Positions 41,366 to 49,647 of a stretch of 64,000 nt of DNA are shown one piece after another (the stretch's first letter is position 1; every line of letters starts with the position of its first letter). The notes beneath the pieces are model-generated. The model was not told the origin of the DNA. It saw only the letters and a program-made list of their open reading frames with translations, and searched no databases. The position numbers and the translations under genes were made by a program. Source of the DNA: Gemmatimonadaceae bacterium (GTDB taxonomy: Bacteria > Gemmatimonadota > Gemmatimonadetes > Gemmatimonadales > Gemmatimonadaceae); NCBI GenBank assembly GCA_011525845.1, contig WYBP01000008.1:248001-312000 (forward strand). Direction: 5' to 3'.

Positions 41366-41980
41366 ATGACCCGGATCCGAACCTACCTCACGCTCGCGCT
41401 CGTCGGCGCGGCCCTCCTCACCGTCTCCGCCTGCGGGATCAAGCGCGTCTCGCGCGTGGACCCGAACTCCGTCACGGACCTCTCCGGCAACTGGAACGAC
41501 ACCGACTCGCGCCTGGTCGCGAACGAGCTGATCGGCCAGTCGCTCAACGCGCAGTGGTCGCGGGACTGGTCGATGGCGAACGGCGGCACGCCGCCCACCG
41601 TGATCGTCGGCGACTTCCGCAACCGCACCATGGAGCACATCGCCGTCGGCACCTTCGTCCGCGACCTCGAGCGCGCGTACGTGCAGAGCGGCTCGGTGCG
41701 CGTGGTGGCGAGCGCAATGGAGCGCGACGAGGTGCGCGCCGAGCGCGCCGACCAGCAGACGAACGCGAGCGCCGAGACGCGGGCGCGGCTGGCGCGTGAG
41801 CAGGGCGCCCGCTTCATGCTGCAGGGCGACGTGCAGGCGATCGAGGACTCGGAGGGGCGCGAGAAGATCGTGTTCTACCAGGTGGATGCCACCCTGATCG
41901 ACCTCGAGAGCAACACGAAGGTCTGGGTGGGGCAGCACAAGATCAAGAAGTACGTGCAGCGGCGGCGGCTGACACCGTAG
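41366..41980 (+). CDS. LpoB-like penicillin-binding protein activator lipoprotein
   Basis: Encodes 204 residues. AGGAG stands 5 nt before the ATG. The lipobox is LLTVSACGIKRV (cysteine near residue 23). The body matches the LpoB/YcfM family: GNWNDTDSRLVANELIGQSL, PPTVIVGDFRNRTMEHIAVG, ARLAREQGARFMLQGDVQAI and FYQVDATLIDLESNTKVWVG. In E. coli, LpoB spans the periplasm to activate PBP1b. It heads a three-gene operon with a repeat-bearing gap and a COG3014-like lipoprotein, an arrangement seen in other bacteria. E. coli LpoB has an N-terminal disordered stalk; it is almost absent here. Confidence 0.86.
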   Translation: MTRIRTYLTLALVGAALLTVSACGIKRVSRVDPNSVTDLSGNWNDTDSRLVANELIGQSLNAQWSRDWSMANGGTPPTVIVGDFRNRTMEHIAVGTFVRDLERAYVQSGSVRVVASAMERDEVRAERADQQTNASAETRARLAREQGARFMLQGDVQAIEDSEGREKIVFYQVDATLIDLESNTKVWVGQHKIKKYVQRRRLTP

Positions 41981-41990
41981 AACGGCAGAG

Positions 41991-42011
41991 GGGAGATGGG
42001 AGATGGGAGAT
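41991..42011 (+). repeat. Three tandem copies of GGGAGAT
   Basis: Exact 7-bp repeats (41991-41997, 41998-42004, 42005-42011) starting 11 bp after the LpoB-like stop. They are nearly the reverse complement of the heptamer array at 42039-42087 (one mismatch per unit), so the transcript could fold. Confidence 0.8.
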
Positions 42012-42038
42012 ATGAGGGGGCACGACTGAGGCCTCTAC

Positions 42039-42087
42039 CACCTCCCACCTCCCACCTCACACCTCCCACCTCACACCTCCCACCTCC
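42039..42087 (+). repeat. Seven tandem copies of CACCTC(C/A), an anti-Shine-Dalgarno-like heptamer
   Basis: Five copies read CACCTCC and two CACCTCA (third and fifth). The heptamer equals the 3' end of 16S rRNA (anti-Shine-Dalgarno). The array ends 15 bp before the start of the gene at 42102, whose Shine-Dalgarno (AGAGG) follows directly. Confidence 0.85.
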
Positions 42088-42101
42088 TCCCAGAGGTCAT
42101 G

Positions 42102-42926
42102 ATGTTGAAGCCAACGATCTACCTCGCGGGGCGCCACGCGGCCTTCCTGGCCGTGCTCGTGGCCGCCTGCGCCCCCTATCCACAGCGCGTGCGGGAAGCG
42201 CCGATCATGGTGAATGGCGACCGCGTGGTCGCGGCCGAGGGCGCGATGGCCGCGCCCGCGACCGAAGCCGAGCGGCGTTCCATCCAGGCGACGATGGACT
42301 CGATCCACGCGCTGGCCACCGCCGACTGCGCGCCCGAGATCTGCGCGAGCATCGCCCGCGGCGAGCTCGCGATCGGGATGAACGAGACGCAGGTCTACGC
42401 CGCCACGCGCAGCGTGCCGGCCGCCTGGTCGGTGCGCCGGATCGGCGCCGCGGCCGTCATGGTGCCCTGGAAGCCCTCGGCGGCGCCCCGTGACCGCGTG
42501 GGCGAGATGGTGATGGTGCAGATCGACGCTGGACGCGCGGCGGTCGTGAGCCGTCGTGGGCCGCAGGGCATCATGGTCGCGAGCCGTGCCTCGGGCACGG
42601 GGGACGTGGCACAGGCGAAGGCCGCGGCCGCCGCCCTCATCCGCGAGGGGGACGACCTCGTCGCCGCCAACGACCTCGACGGCGCGCTCAACCGCTTCGA
42701 CCGGGCAAGCGTGCTCGATCCCGAGGCGGCCGATCCGCAGTACAAGGCGGCGCGCCTCCTCGACCTGCAGCTGCGCCCGCAGGAGGCGCTCATGCGCTAC
42801 CAGCGCTTCCTCCTCTCGCTCGAGATCGAGCGGATCCAGGCGAAGGGGGAGGCCAACGCCAAGATGGCCGAGGCGATCGCGCTGGCGCAGCAGCGGATCA
42901 TGGTGCTCGAGCGACAGGTCAAGTAG
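42102..42926 (+). CDS. Predicted lipoprotein with C-terminal helical repeat region
   Basis: Encodes 274 residues from the second ATG (42102, better spaced from AGAGG; the first ATG is at 42099). The lipobox is AVLVAACAPYP, cysteine near residue 23. The middle part (about 60-145) is polar (GELAIGMNETQVYAATRSVP), resembling small SmpA/BamE-like domains, though this is a loose likeness. The last 100 residues (ALIREGDDLVAANDLDGAL, ALMRYQRFLLSLEIERIQ) look like TPR-type helices. It sits between the LpoB-like and COG3014-like genes, which suggests a shared envelope role. Confidence 0.72.
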   Translation: MLKPTIYLAGRHAAFLAVLVAACAPYPQRVREAPIMVNGDRVVAAEGAMAAPATEAERRSIQATMDSIHALATADCAPEICASIARGELAIGMNETQVYAATRSVPAAWSVRRIGAAAVMVPWKPSAAPRDRVGEMVMVQIDAGRAAVVSRRGPQGIMVASRASGTGDVAQAKAAAAALIREGDDLVAANDLDGALNRFDRASVLDPEAADPQYKAARLLDLQLRPQEALMRYQRFLLSLEIERIQAKGEANAKMAEAIALAQQRIMVLERQVK

Positions 42927-42927
42927 C

Positions 42928-44439
42928 ATGCGCGCGCGCCGTCCCACTCACGGCGTCCGCTCGCTCGCGCTCCTCGCGCTCCCGGTGATCCTGGGTGCGG
43001 GGTGCGCGAGCGCGGGGCAGTCGTGGCGGGCCGGGCCGGCCGGGATCCCGGTGGAGCGCGAGCTCCGCGCGCAGATGACCGCGGGGCAGTACGACGCGGC
43101 ATGGCAGGCCCTCAAGAAGAAGCAGGTCGCGCCCGCCGACGCGCTGCTGCGCCACCTGTACAAGGGGGTCGTGGGCCTGCACGCGGGTCAGCTCGACGAG
43201 GGGGCGCGGTCGATGGACCGCGCGTGGAGCATCGTCTACGACCGCTGGACCAAGCGGGTGAGCGACGGGGCGGCGGCGCTCGCCACCGGCGACGGCGCGC
43301 TGCCGTACTATCCCGGTCCCGCGGAGCGGATGTTCATCCCGTACTACGGCGGGCTCACCTGGCTCGCCCGAAACGAGCGCGCCTCCGCCGCCGTCGAGGC
43401 ACGCCGTCTCTCGGCGCTGCTCGCGAGCGAGCAGGGACCCCAGCCCCCCGACGACTTCCGGGGCGTGCTGCGCTACGTGGCGGGGGTGATGTACGAGGTC
43501 GCGGGTGAACGCAACGACGCGGAGGTCTCGTTCCGCAACGCGAACCTGCTCCTGGATGGGGACCTGCCGGGGGACACCATCCCGCCCGACACGCTGCACG
43601 GCGACGTGGTGGTGCTGATCGAGGACGGCTTCGTGGACCGCCCGGAGCCGGCGGCCCTCGAGTTCTGGCTGCGGGACGACGAGCTGAAGGCGCTCGACGG
43701 CGACGACTACGACCGGCGCACGGAGACCATGACGCGCATCCATGCGCGCCGGCACGACCGGCGCGACTGGGCCGCGGAGCACTACCGCTCCGTCTCCCTC
43801 CGCTGGCCGACGATGGAGGGCGTGAACCTGCTCCGCTCCACCTCCACGCTCGGCGCGCGCGCGCTCCGCGTGGGCGCGGATGCCGCGAGCGCCGAGCCGG
43901 GCCGGCTCGAGGCGCGGACGGTGAGCATGAGCGTGAGCGATGCGGTGCGCGCGGACTTCGAGCGCGCGCAGCCCGCGCGCCTGGCGCGCGCCGTGGCCCG
44001 CGCCGCGCTGCGCGAGGTGACGCTCGATGGCGCCGGCCGCGCGTTCGAGGCGGCGGGCGAGATTGCCTCCGGTGACGACGGCGAGAAGTCGAAGAAGCCG
44101 GACAACATCCCGGAGAAGAACAAGAAGGGGGAGGACGAGAAGGAGGACGAGGGCGGCAAGGGATGGAAGATCGCGGGCGCCGTGATCGTCGGCCTCGCAC
44201 TGCTCTTCGTCCACGCCGGGTCACAGGTGCTCGACCAGCCCGACCTCCGGGCCTGGCAGCTCCTCCCGGATCGCGTCACCGTCGCCCGGATGCGCCTCCC
44301 CGTGGGGGACTATCCCGTGGAGGTCACGCGCGACGGCGAGGCCTTCTCGCTCGGCACGGTCACGGTGCGTCCGGGGTCGGTGACGGTGCTGACGCACCGC
44401 TGGTGGCCCGACGACCGCCGGATCGCGGGGCGCGACTGA
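42928..44439 (+). CDS. COG3014-like lipoprotein
   Basis: Encodes 503 residues. The lipobox is ILGAGCASAG with the cysteine near residue 26. The central 350 residues are TPR-like helical (TAGQYDAAWQALKKKQ, AERMFIPYYGGLTWLARNE), as in COG3014 proteins, which are found next to LpoB-like genes elsewhere. Residues about 385-410 form a K/E/D-rich linker (KSKKPDNIPEKNKKG) followed by one hydrophobic stretch and a small beta domain. The ATG is 1 bp after the previous stop. A 14-bp direct repeat covers its stop codon. Confidence 0.74.
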   Translation: MRARRPTHGVRSLALLALPVILGAGCASAGQSWRAGPAGIPVERELRAQMTAGQYDAAWQALKKKQVAPADALLRHLYKGVVGLHAGQLDEGARSMDRAWSIVYDRWTKRVSDGAAALATGDGALPYYPGPAERMFIPYYGGLTWLARNERASAAVEARRLSALLASEQGPQPPDDFRGVLRYVAGVMYEVAGERNDAEVSFRNANLLLDGDLPGDTIPPDTLHGDVVVLIEDGFVDRPEPAALEFWLRDDELKALDGDDYDRRTETMTRIHARRHDRRDWAAEHYRSVSLRWPTMEGVNLLRSTSTLGARALRVGADAASAEPGRLEARTVSMSVSDAVRADFERAQPARLARAVARAALREVTLDGAGRAFEAAGEIASGDDGEKSKKPDNIPEKNKKGEDEKEDEGGKGWKIAGAVIVGLALLFVHAGSQVLDQPDLRAWQLLPDRVTVARMRLPVGDYPVEVTRDGEAFSLGTVTVRPGSVTVLTHRWWPDDRRIAGRD

Positions 44440-44459
44440 CCGCGAGGCGCGACTGACCG
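44429..44459 (+). repeat. Direct repeat around the stop of the COG3014-like gene
   Basis: A 14-bp sequence GGCGCGACTGACCG occurs at 44429-44442 and 44446-44459, with 3 bp between. The first copy contains the stop codon TGA. Probably a small slip duplication. Confidence 0.55.
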
Positions 44460-44466
44460 GCTCGCG

Positions 44467-45435
44467 CTAGTCCAGCGCCGCCGCGAACTCGCGCACGATC
44501 TCCCCCGCGGGGCGGATGTCGCGGATCCCGCTCACCGACCGCCCCGCCTGCCAGTACTCCGTGCTCACGTTCTCGCTGTTGAGCGAGCGCTTCAGCCGCC
44601 GCACGGAGTTGAGGGCGTACCAGGTGCGCATCCAGTGCTTGGTCCGCCGCCCGCGCAGCATCCACTTCGCGAACGCGCCGGCGTCGGTCCCCAGCTTGTC
44701 GATGTACGCGTTGCGGATCACCGCCACTGGCACCCCGGTGAGGCGCTCCGTGAGCACGATGTCCTCCTCCTCCGCCTCCACGATCGCCTGCTTGTACGCC
44801 TCGCTCGCCTTGCACTCCGGCGTGGCGATGAAGCGCGTGCCGAGCTGGACCGCGGCATAGCCGATGCGGAGCTGCTGCGCGAACTGCTCCGGCGTGCCGA
44901 CGCCCCCGGCCGAGACGATGGGGAGCCCGAACGGCGCGAGTTCGTCGAAGAGCTCCTGCGGCCCCTTCCGCCCCGCATGCCCGCCCGCGCGTGAGTTCAC
45001 CGCGATCAGGCCATCCACGCCGCCGTCGACCCCCTTCTGCGCCCACTTCCGCTCGGTCACGTCGTGGTAGACGACGCCCCCGGCTGCGTGCACGCGCTCG
45101 CACACCCACTTCGGGTTCCCGAGCGAGGTGAGGAAGAAGCGGACCCCCTCCTCGAGCGCGATGTCGATCCACTGCCGCATCCGCTCGAAGTAGAGCTTGC
45201 TGCTCGCCTCGATCAGCGCGTTGAAGCCGATCGGCTTGTCGGTGAGCGTGCGCAGGTACCGGAGTCCCGCGCGGTACTCGTGCCCGTGGACATAGGTGAG
45301 GGAGATCGGCTGGATGATGCCGAGCCCCCCGGCCTCGCTCACCGCCGCGACGAGCTCCGGGTTGGAGCAGGGATACATCGGGCCGCAGATGAGCGGGACG
45401 CGCACGCCGGCGTGGCGCGTGAAGGCGGTCTCCAT
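44467..45435 (-). CDS. Nitronate monooxygenase-like FMN enzyme (2-nitropropane dioxygenase family)
   Basis: Encodes 322 residues, the family length. The FMN-binding barrel shows VPLICGPMYPCSNPELVAAV, GLIAVNSRAGGHAG with its conserved glycines, PIVSAGGVGTPEQFA and LGTRFIATPECKAS. Members oxidise alkyl nitronates or act as enoyl reductase-like flavoproteins. Its ATG overlaps the stop of the DUF4442 gene by one base, so they are translated together. The combination of a hotdog thioesterase-like protein and this enzyme suggests acyl-CoA or lipid-related chemistry, an inference. Confidence 0.86.
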   Translation of the reverse strand: METAFTRHAGVRVPLICGPMYPCSNPELVAAVSEAGGLGIIQPISLTYVHGHEYRAGLRYLRTLTDKPIGFNALIEASSKLYFERMRQWIDIALEEGVRFFLTSLGNPKWVCERVHAAGGVVYHDVTERKWAQKGVDGGVDGLIAVNSRAGGHAGRKGPQELFDELAPFGLPIVSAGGVGTPEQFAQQLRIGYAAVQLGTRFIATPECKASEAYKQAIVEAEEEDIVLTERLTGVPVAVIRNAYIDKLGTDAGAFAKWMLRGRRTKHWMRTWYALNSVRRLKRSLNSENVSTEYWQAGRSVSGIRDIRPAGEIVREFAAALD

Positions 45436-45965
45436 CACGCGTTCACGGCGTGCGTCGACACCCCGGAGTTCGCCGGACGCTTCTCGCGCACCGGGCCCAG
45501 CCGCCAGCGCACCCTGGCGCGCGCGACCACCGTGCCCTCCGGGTCGAGGCAGTCGGCGGTCACGTCGAAATCGGTGTCCGCGGTGACCGTCGGCACCTCC
45601 ACGCGCGCCACGGCCGTGATCGTGCCCCGCGCCTTCTTCAGGTACTCCATCGAGATGCTGGTGACGATGCCGCGCACCCCGTCCGGGAGGCCGGCCATCA
45701 TCGCGAGTCCGCTCGTCATCTCGGCCACGTTGAGCAGGGCGATCGCGTGGACGGAGCCGAGGTGCTGGCGGTTCGAGCGGCGGTCGGGGATCTCCACGCG
45801 GGCGTGGCCGGGCTCGAGCACGCGGATCCGTGGGCCGACGGAGCCGGAGTAGGGCACCATGCGGCCGAAGATCCGGGCGAAGAGCCACTGGCCTCCGGGC
45901 CACGGGCTGAGCCTGTTCCAGAGCGTGAGGAGGCGACGGCCGGGGGATTGCATCCGCTGGGTCAT
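45435..45965 (-). CDS. DUF4442 hotdog-fold protein
   Basis: Encodes 176 residues. The thioesterase-like hotdog fold is suggested by IPDRRSNRQHLGSVHAIALL, AEMTSGLAMMAGLPDG and GIVTSISMEYLKKARG, typical of DUF4442/PaaI-like proteins. Members probably cleave or hold acyl-CoA. Its stop overlaps the ATG of the nitronate monooxygenase-like gene (TGATG). A TACCTT -10 box (45997-46002, minus) lies 31 nt upstream. A later in-frame ATG at 45953 is possible. Confidence 0.84.
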   Translation of the reverse strand: MTQRMQSPGRRLLTLWNRLSPWPGGQWLFARIFGRMVPYSGSVGPRIRVLEPGHARVEIPDRRSNRQHLGSVHAIALLNVAEMTSGLAMMAGLPDGVRGIVTSISMEYLKKARGTITAVARVEVPTVTADTDFDVTADCLDPEGTVVARARVRWRLGPVREKRPANSGVSTHAVNA

Positions 45966-45996
45966 CCTGGAGGGGGGATCGGGGAGGGCCGGTGGT

Positions 45997-46002
45997 AAGG
46001 TA
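45997..46002 (-). promoter_or_regulatory. Putative -10 box (TACCTT) of the DUF4442 gene
   Basis: On the minus strand TACCTT is found 31 nt before the ATG at 45965, in the 109-bp region shared with the divergent oligopeptidase gene. Confidence 0.35.
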
Positions 46003-46074
46003 ACCGCTTCGTGCCGGGCGCCGCCCGCGCGGCCGGAGTGTAGAATCCACGGAGTCCTCCTGCCCGGAGTCCGC

Positions 46075-48180
46075 GTGCGCCTCGCTCTCGTCCTGCTCCC
46101 CCTCGTCCTCCCGATCGCCTTGACCGCCCAGCTCCCCACGCCGCCCGTCGCCAAGAAGAAGCCGGTCACGACCACGCTGCACGGCGAGAAGCGCGTGGAC
46201 GACTACGCGTACTTCCGGGACCGGAACGACCCGGAGACCATCCCGTACCTCGAGGCGGAGAACCGGTACACCGAGGCGATGACGGCGCACACCGTGGAGC
46301 TCCAGAAGAAGCTCTACGACGAGATGCTGGGGCGCATCAAGGAGGACGACGCGCAGGTGCCCGTCCCAAGGGACGGCTGGCTCTACTACTCGCGCACCGA
46401 GACGGGGAAGGCCTACCCGATCTACGCGCGCAAGCGGGGCTCCGCGGACGCGCCCGAGGAGGTCTACTTCGACCAGAACAGGGAGGCCGAGGGGTACGAG
46501 TTCTACGACCTCGGCGGGATGGAGGTGAGTCCCGACCACCAGAAGCTCGCGGTGCTGGTCGACACCAACGGCTACGAGGACTTCGTGCTGCGCGTGAAGG
46601 ACCTCCGCACCGGCGAGTGGCTCCCCGACCGGATCGAGAAGCTGAGCTGGGGGCTCGCCTGGGCGAGCGACAACCGGACGCTCTTCTACATGACGCCCGA
46701 CTCGGCCAAGCGCGGCGACCGCGTCTGGCGGCACGTGGTCGGCACGCCCACGGCGCAGGACGTCTCCGTGTACCAGGACACGGACGTGCTCTACAACGTG
46801 AGCGTCTCCCGGTCGCGCAGCGGGGAGTGGATCCTCATCTCCAGCGCGTCGTTCACGTCGAGCGAGTGGCACGTGATCCCGGCCGCGGCGCCGACCACGC
46901 CGCTCCGCGTGATCGCGCCGCGGCGCCCCGGCGTGGAATACGAGGTGGAAGCGGGGGAGGGGGTGTTCTTCATCCTCACCAACGAGAACGCCACCAACTT
47001 CAAGGTGATGACCGCCCCCGTGGCGGACCCCGCGGCGCGCAACTGGAAGGAGTGGCTCCCGCATCGCGCGGACGTGTTCGTGGAGGGGATCCTCCCGTTC
47101 AAGCGGCATGTGGTGGTGCAGGAGCGCCGCGAGGGACTCCGCCGCCTCCGCGTGACCGCCCTCGCCGGCGGCGCCGCACACGACGTCAGCTTCCCCGAAG
47201 TGGCGTACGGGGTCTCGCTCACCGGCAACGCGCAGTACGACCTCGGGACGCTCCGCTTCAGCTACTCCTCGCTGGTCACGCCGCCCACGGTCTACGACTA
47301 TGCGATGGACGCGCGCACGCGGGAGCTGCGGAAGCGCACCGAGGTGCTCGGCGGGTACGATCCCTCCCGCTACGCGGTGGAGCGCCTCACCGCGACCGCG
47401 CGGGACGGCACCCGGGTCCCGATCTCGCTGGTGTACCGGAAGTCGCTCGTGCGAGACGGGAAGCGGCCCCTCCTGCTCTACGCCTACGGCTCCTACGGGG
47501 CGACCACGGAACCGACCTTCCGCTCGAGCATCTTCTCGCTGCTGGACCGCGACTTCATCTACGCCATCGCGCACGTGCGGGGCGGGCAGGAGATGGGGCG
47601 CCAGTGGTATGACGACGGGAAGATGATGAAGAAGATGAACACCTTCACCGACTTCATCGACGTCGCCGACCACCTCGTGAAGGAGCGCTACACCTCGGCC
47701 GACCGGCTCGCGGCCAACGGCGGGAGCGCCGGCGGGCTGCTCATGGGCGTGGTGGCGACGATGCGGCCGGAGCTGTTCAAGGTCGTCGTCGCCGACGTCC
47801 CGTTCGTGGACGTGATCAACACGATGCTCGACGCCAGCATCCCGCTCACGGCGCAGGAGTGGGAGCAGTGGGGCAACCCCAACAAGCCCGAGGAGTACCG
47901 CTACATGCGGGCGTACTCGCCGTACGACAACGTCACGGCGAAGGCCTACCCGCGCATGCTGGTGACGAGCGGGCTCAACGACTCACGCGTGGGCTACTTC
48001 GAGCCCACGAAGTGGGTGGCCAAGCTGCGCGCCACCAGGACCGACGCGAACCCGCTGCTCCTCAAGATGAACATGGGTGCCGGGCACGGCGGCTCGTCCG
48101 GCCGGTACGAGCAGCTGCGCGAGCTCGCCTTCCGCTACGCCTTCATCGTGGACCAGGTCTCGATCGGGCTGATCCAGTAG
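46075..48180 (+). CDS. Prolyl oligopeptidase family serine peptidase (oligopeptidase B type)
   Basis: Encodes 701 residues from a GTG at 46075 with GGAG before it. A signal peptide (MRLALVLLPLVLPIALTA) is present, unlike classical cytoplasmic oligopeptidase B, so it is probably exported. The propeller covers about 60-430. The triad is Ser 551 (NGGSAGG), Asp 636 (GLNDSRVGY) and His 671 (GAGHGGSSG). Oligopeptidase B cuts after Arg and Lys in small peptides. It diverges from the DUF4442 gene; a TAGAAT -10 box is 28 nt upstream. A 12-bp repeat lies after its stop. Confidence 0.9.
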   Translation: MRLALVLLPLVLPIALTAQLPTPPVAKKKPVTTTLHGEKRVDDYAYFRDRNDPETIPYLEAENRYTEAMTAHTVELQKKLYDEMLGRIKEDDAQVPVPRDGWLYYSRTETGKAYPIYARKRGSADAPEEVYFDQNREAEGYEFYDLGGMEVSPDHQKLAVLVDTNGYEDFVLRVKDLRTGEWLPDRIEKLSWGLAWASDNRTLFYMTPDSAKRGDRVWRHVVGTPTAQDVSVYQDTDVLYNVSVSRSRSGEWILISSASFTSSEWHVIPAAAPTTPLRVIAPRRPGVEYEVEAGEGVFFILTNENATNFKVMTAPVADPAARNWKEWLPHRADVFVEGILPFKRHVVVQERREGLRRLRVTALAGGAAHDVSFPEVAYGVSLTGNAQYDLGTLRFSYSSLVTPPTVYDYAMDARTRELRKRTEVLGGYDPSRYAVERLTATARDGTRVPISLVYRKSLVRDGKRPLLLYAYGSYGATTEPTFRSSIFSLLDRDFIYAIAHVRGGQEMGRQWYDDGKMMKKMNTFTDFIDVADHLVKERYTSADRLAANGGSAGGLLMGVVATMRPELFKVVVADVPFVDVINTMLDASIPLTAQEWEQWGNPNKPEEYRYMRAYSPYDNVTAKAYPRMLVTSGLNDSRVGYFEPTKWVAKLRATRTDANPLLLKMNMGAGHGGSSGRYEQLRELAFRYAFIVDQVSIGLIQ

Positions 48181-48203
48181 CCGGCGGATGCGCGCCGACG
48201 TCG

Positions 48204-48239
48204 GCGCTGGGTTCAGCGCTGGCGTCAGCGCTGGCGTCA
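48204..48239 (+). repeat. 12-bp tandem repeat across the DUF4097 stop codon
   Basis: GCGCTGGGTTCA, GCGCTGGCGTCA, GCGCTGGCGTCA in tandem, with a partial unit following. On the minus strand each copy ends in TGA, so the stop of the DUF4097 gene (48237-48239) lies in the third unit and later copies repeat it. AGCGCT inside can form short hairpins. Confidence 0.65.
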
Positions 48240-49337
48240 GCGCTTCAGGACGCGCACGCTCCCCGAGCCGGTGCTGACGCGGATGATCGGGCCGCCCTCG
48301 CCGATCCTCCCGCGGAGCGAGCGCCGGCGCACCTCGTTCATCGTCACGGCGAAGTCGCTCGAGATCCCGCCCGATGAGGTGTCGAGGTCGAGTTCCGCGT
48401 TCGCGCCGGCGGGGAGGGTGAGCGTCACGCTCCCCGAGCCGGTGTCGATGTTCGTGCGGCGCGGGACCTTGGTGAGCTCGACGCGCACGCTCCCCGATCC
48501 CGTGTCGACCATCAGGTCGTCCGTGGACAACCCCTCGATGCTCACGCTCCCGGACCCGATGTCCGCGCTCAGGCGGTCCGTGGTCACGCCCCGTGCCGTG
48601 AGCCCACCGGAGCCCGCGTCGATCACGACGCGGGGACCGCGCACGTTGAGCAGTGTGGTGGAGCCCGACCCGGTGTCCACCTCGAGGTCGCCCTCCGCGT
48701 CCTCCACGCGCACCGATCCCGAGCCCGCGTCCACCACGAGGCTCCCCTTCGTCCCCCGCGCGATCACCTCCGCCGCGGCCACGTCGAAGCGCAGCTCCCC
48801 GGACACGTTGACGACCTCGATGCGCCCCAGCGCGAGGTTCACCTCGAGCCGCTTGCCCGGCGGCACGCGGAGCACGAGGTTCGCGTGCGCGTCGAGCCCG
48901 GACCCGGAGGTGCGGACCGTCGTGCGTCGCCCGCCGCCGCGCCAGTCGCCGCCGAAGGTGCCGTCGCTCCGCACATTCACCGTCGTCGAGCCGCGTCCGT
49001 TCCCCACGCCGGACCGGTAGACCACCTCGTCGCTTGGGTAGCGGACCCGCAACTCCCCGCCGCTCGCGACCACGTCGAGGCGCCGGCCATCCGAGCCGCC
49101 GCGCGTCAGCTCCACCACGACGTCCGCCCCGGTCCCCGCCTCCACCCGGACCTCGCCCGCGAGGTTCCAGAGGGTGACCTGCGAGCCGGTGAGCACGTGG
49201 CGCTCCTGCGCGTCGGCACGGAGCGGGACCAGGGCCAGCACGCCCAGGCCCAGCGCGGCGGCGGAGATGGCGAAGGCGCTGCGGGCACGGGGGCCCGACG
49301 TGCGCGGCGAACGGGGAAAGCGGAGGCGGTCGGTCAT
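48237..49337 (-). CDS. DUF4097 family beta-strand repeat protein, exported
   Basis: Encodes 366 residues. A signal peptide follows a charged N-terminus (about 15-45, ending RADAQ). The mature part is a single-stranded beta-helix: a unit of about 20 residues centred on GSGS is repeated at least seven times (VDAGSGSVRVE, VDTGSGSTTLL, ADIGSGSVSIEG, VDTGSGSVRVEL, IDTGSGSVTLTL). DUF4097 proteins are secreted or surface adhesin-like proteins of unknown function, often near anti-sigma factors; none is seen here. It converges on the oligopeptidase B gene. Confidence 0.85.
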   Translation of the reverse strand: MTDRLRFPRSPRTSGPRARSAFAISAAALGLGVLALVPLRADAQERHVLTGSQVTLWNLAGEVRVEAGTGADVVVELTRGGSDGRRLDVVASGGELRVRYPSDEVVYRSGVGNGRGSTTVNVRSDGTFGGDWRGGGRRTTVRTSGSGLDAHANLVLRVPPGKRLEVNLALGRIEVVNVSGELRFDVAAAEVIARGTKGSLVVDAGSGSVRVEDAEGDLEVDTGSGSTTLLNVRGPRVVIDAGSGGLTARGVTTDRLSADIGSGSVSIEGLSTDDLMVDTGSGSVRVELTKVPRRTNIDTGSGSVTLTLPAGANAELDLDTSSGGISSDFAVTMNEVRRRSLRGRIGEGGPIIRVSTGSGSVRVLKR

Positions 49338-49647
49338 CTGGAGTTCGGTTGGAGTCGTACCCACTACGCGAGCCTCGCCGGAAAGTGTCCCGGTGGTCCC
49401 GCGTCCGCGTGGGGCGTTCACGGGAATGGACAGCCGGCCTGGCGCGAGGGTTTGAACGGCGGTCGGCCGGGCCGTTCCCGGTTGCGCCGCGTTGCGCCCG
49501 CGCGTCAATGATTGCTGGCCCGCCCAGGCGGTGGGTCCGCCGCTCCGATCGTCGTTGCCCCGCCAACCCCGATCCTGCTCCGATGCCCTTGAGCTCCCGC
49601 GCCGCGTGAGGCCCCTCCGCTCCCGCGCCCACTCGCCATCGGGTCCG

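Noticed and set aside
42039-42087. Possible CRISPR array from the tandem heptamers
   Set aside because: Units are 7 bp with no spacers and no Cas genes; a plain tandem repeat.
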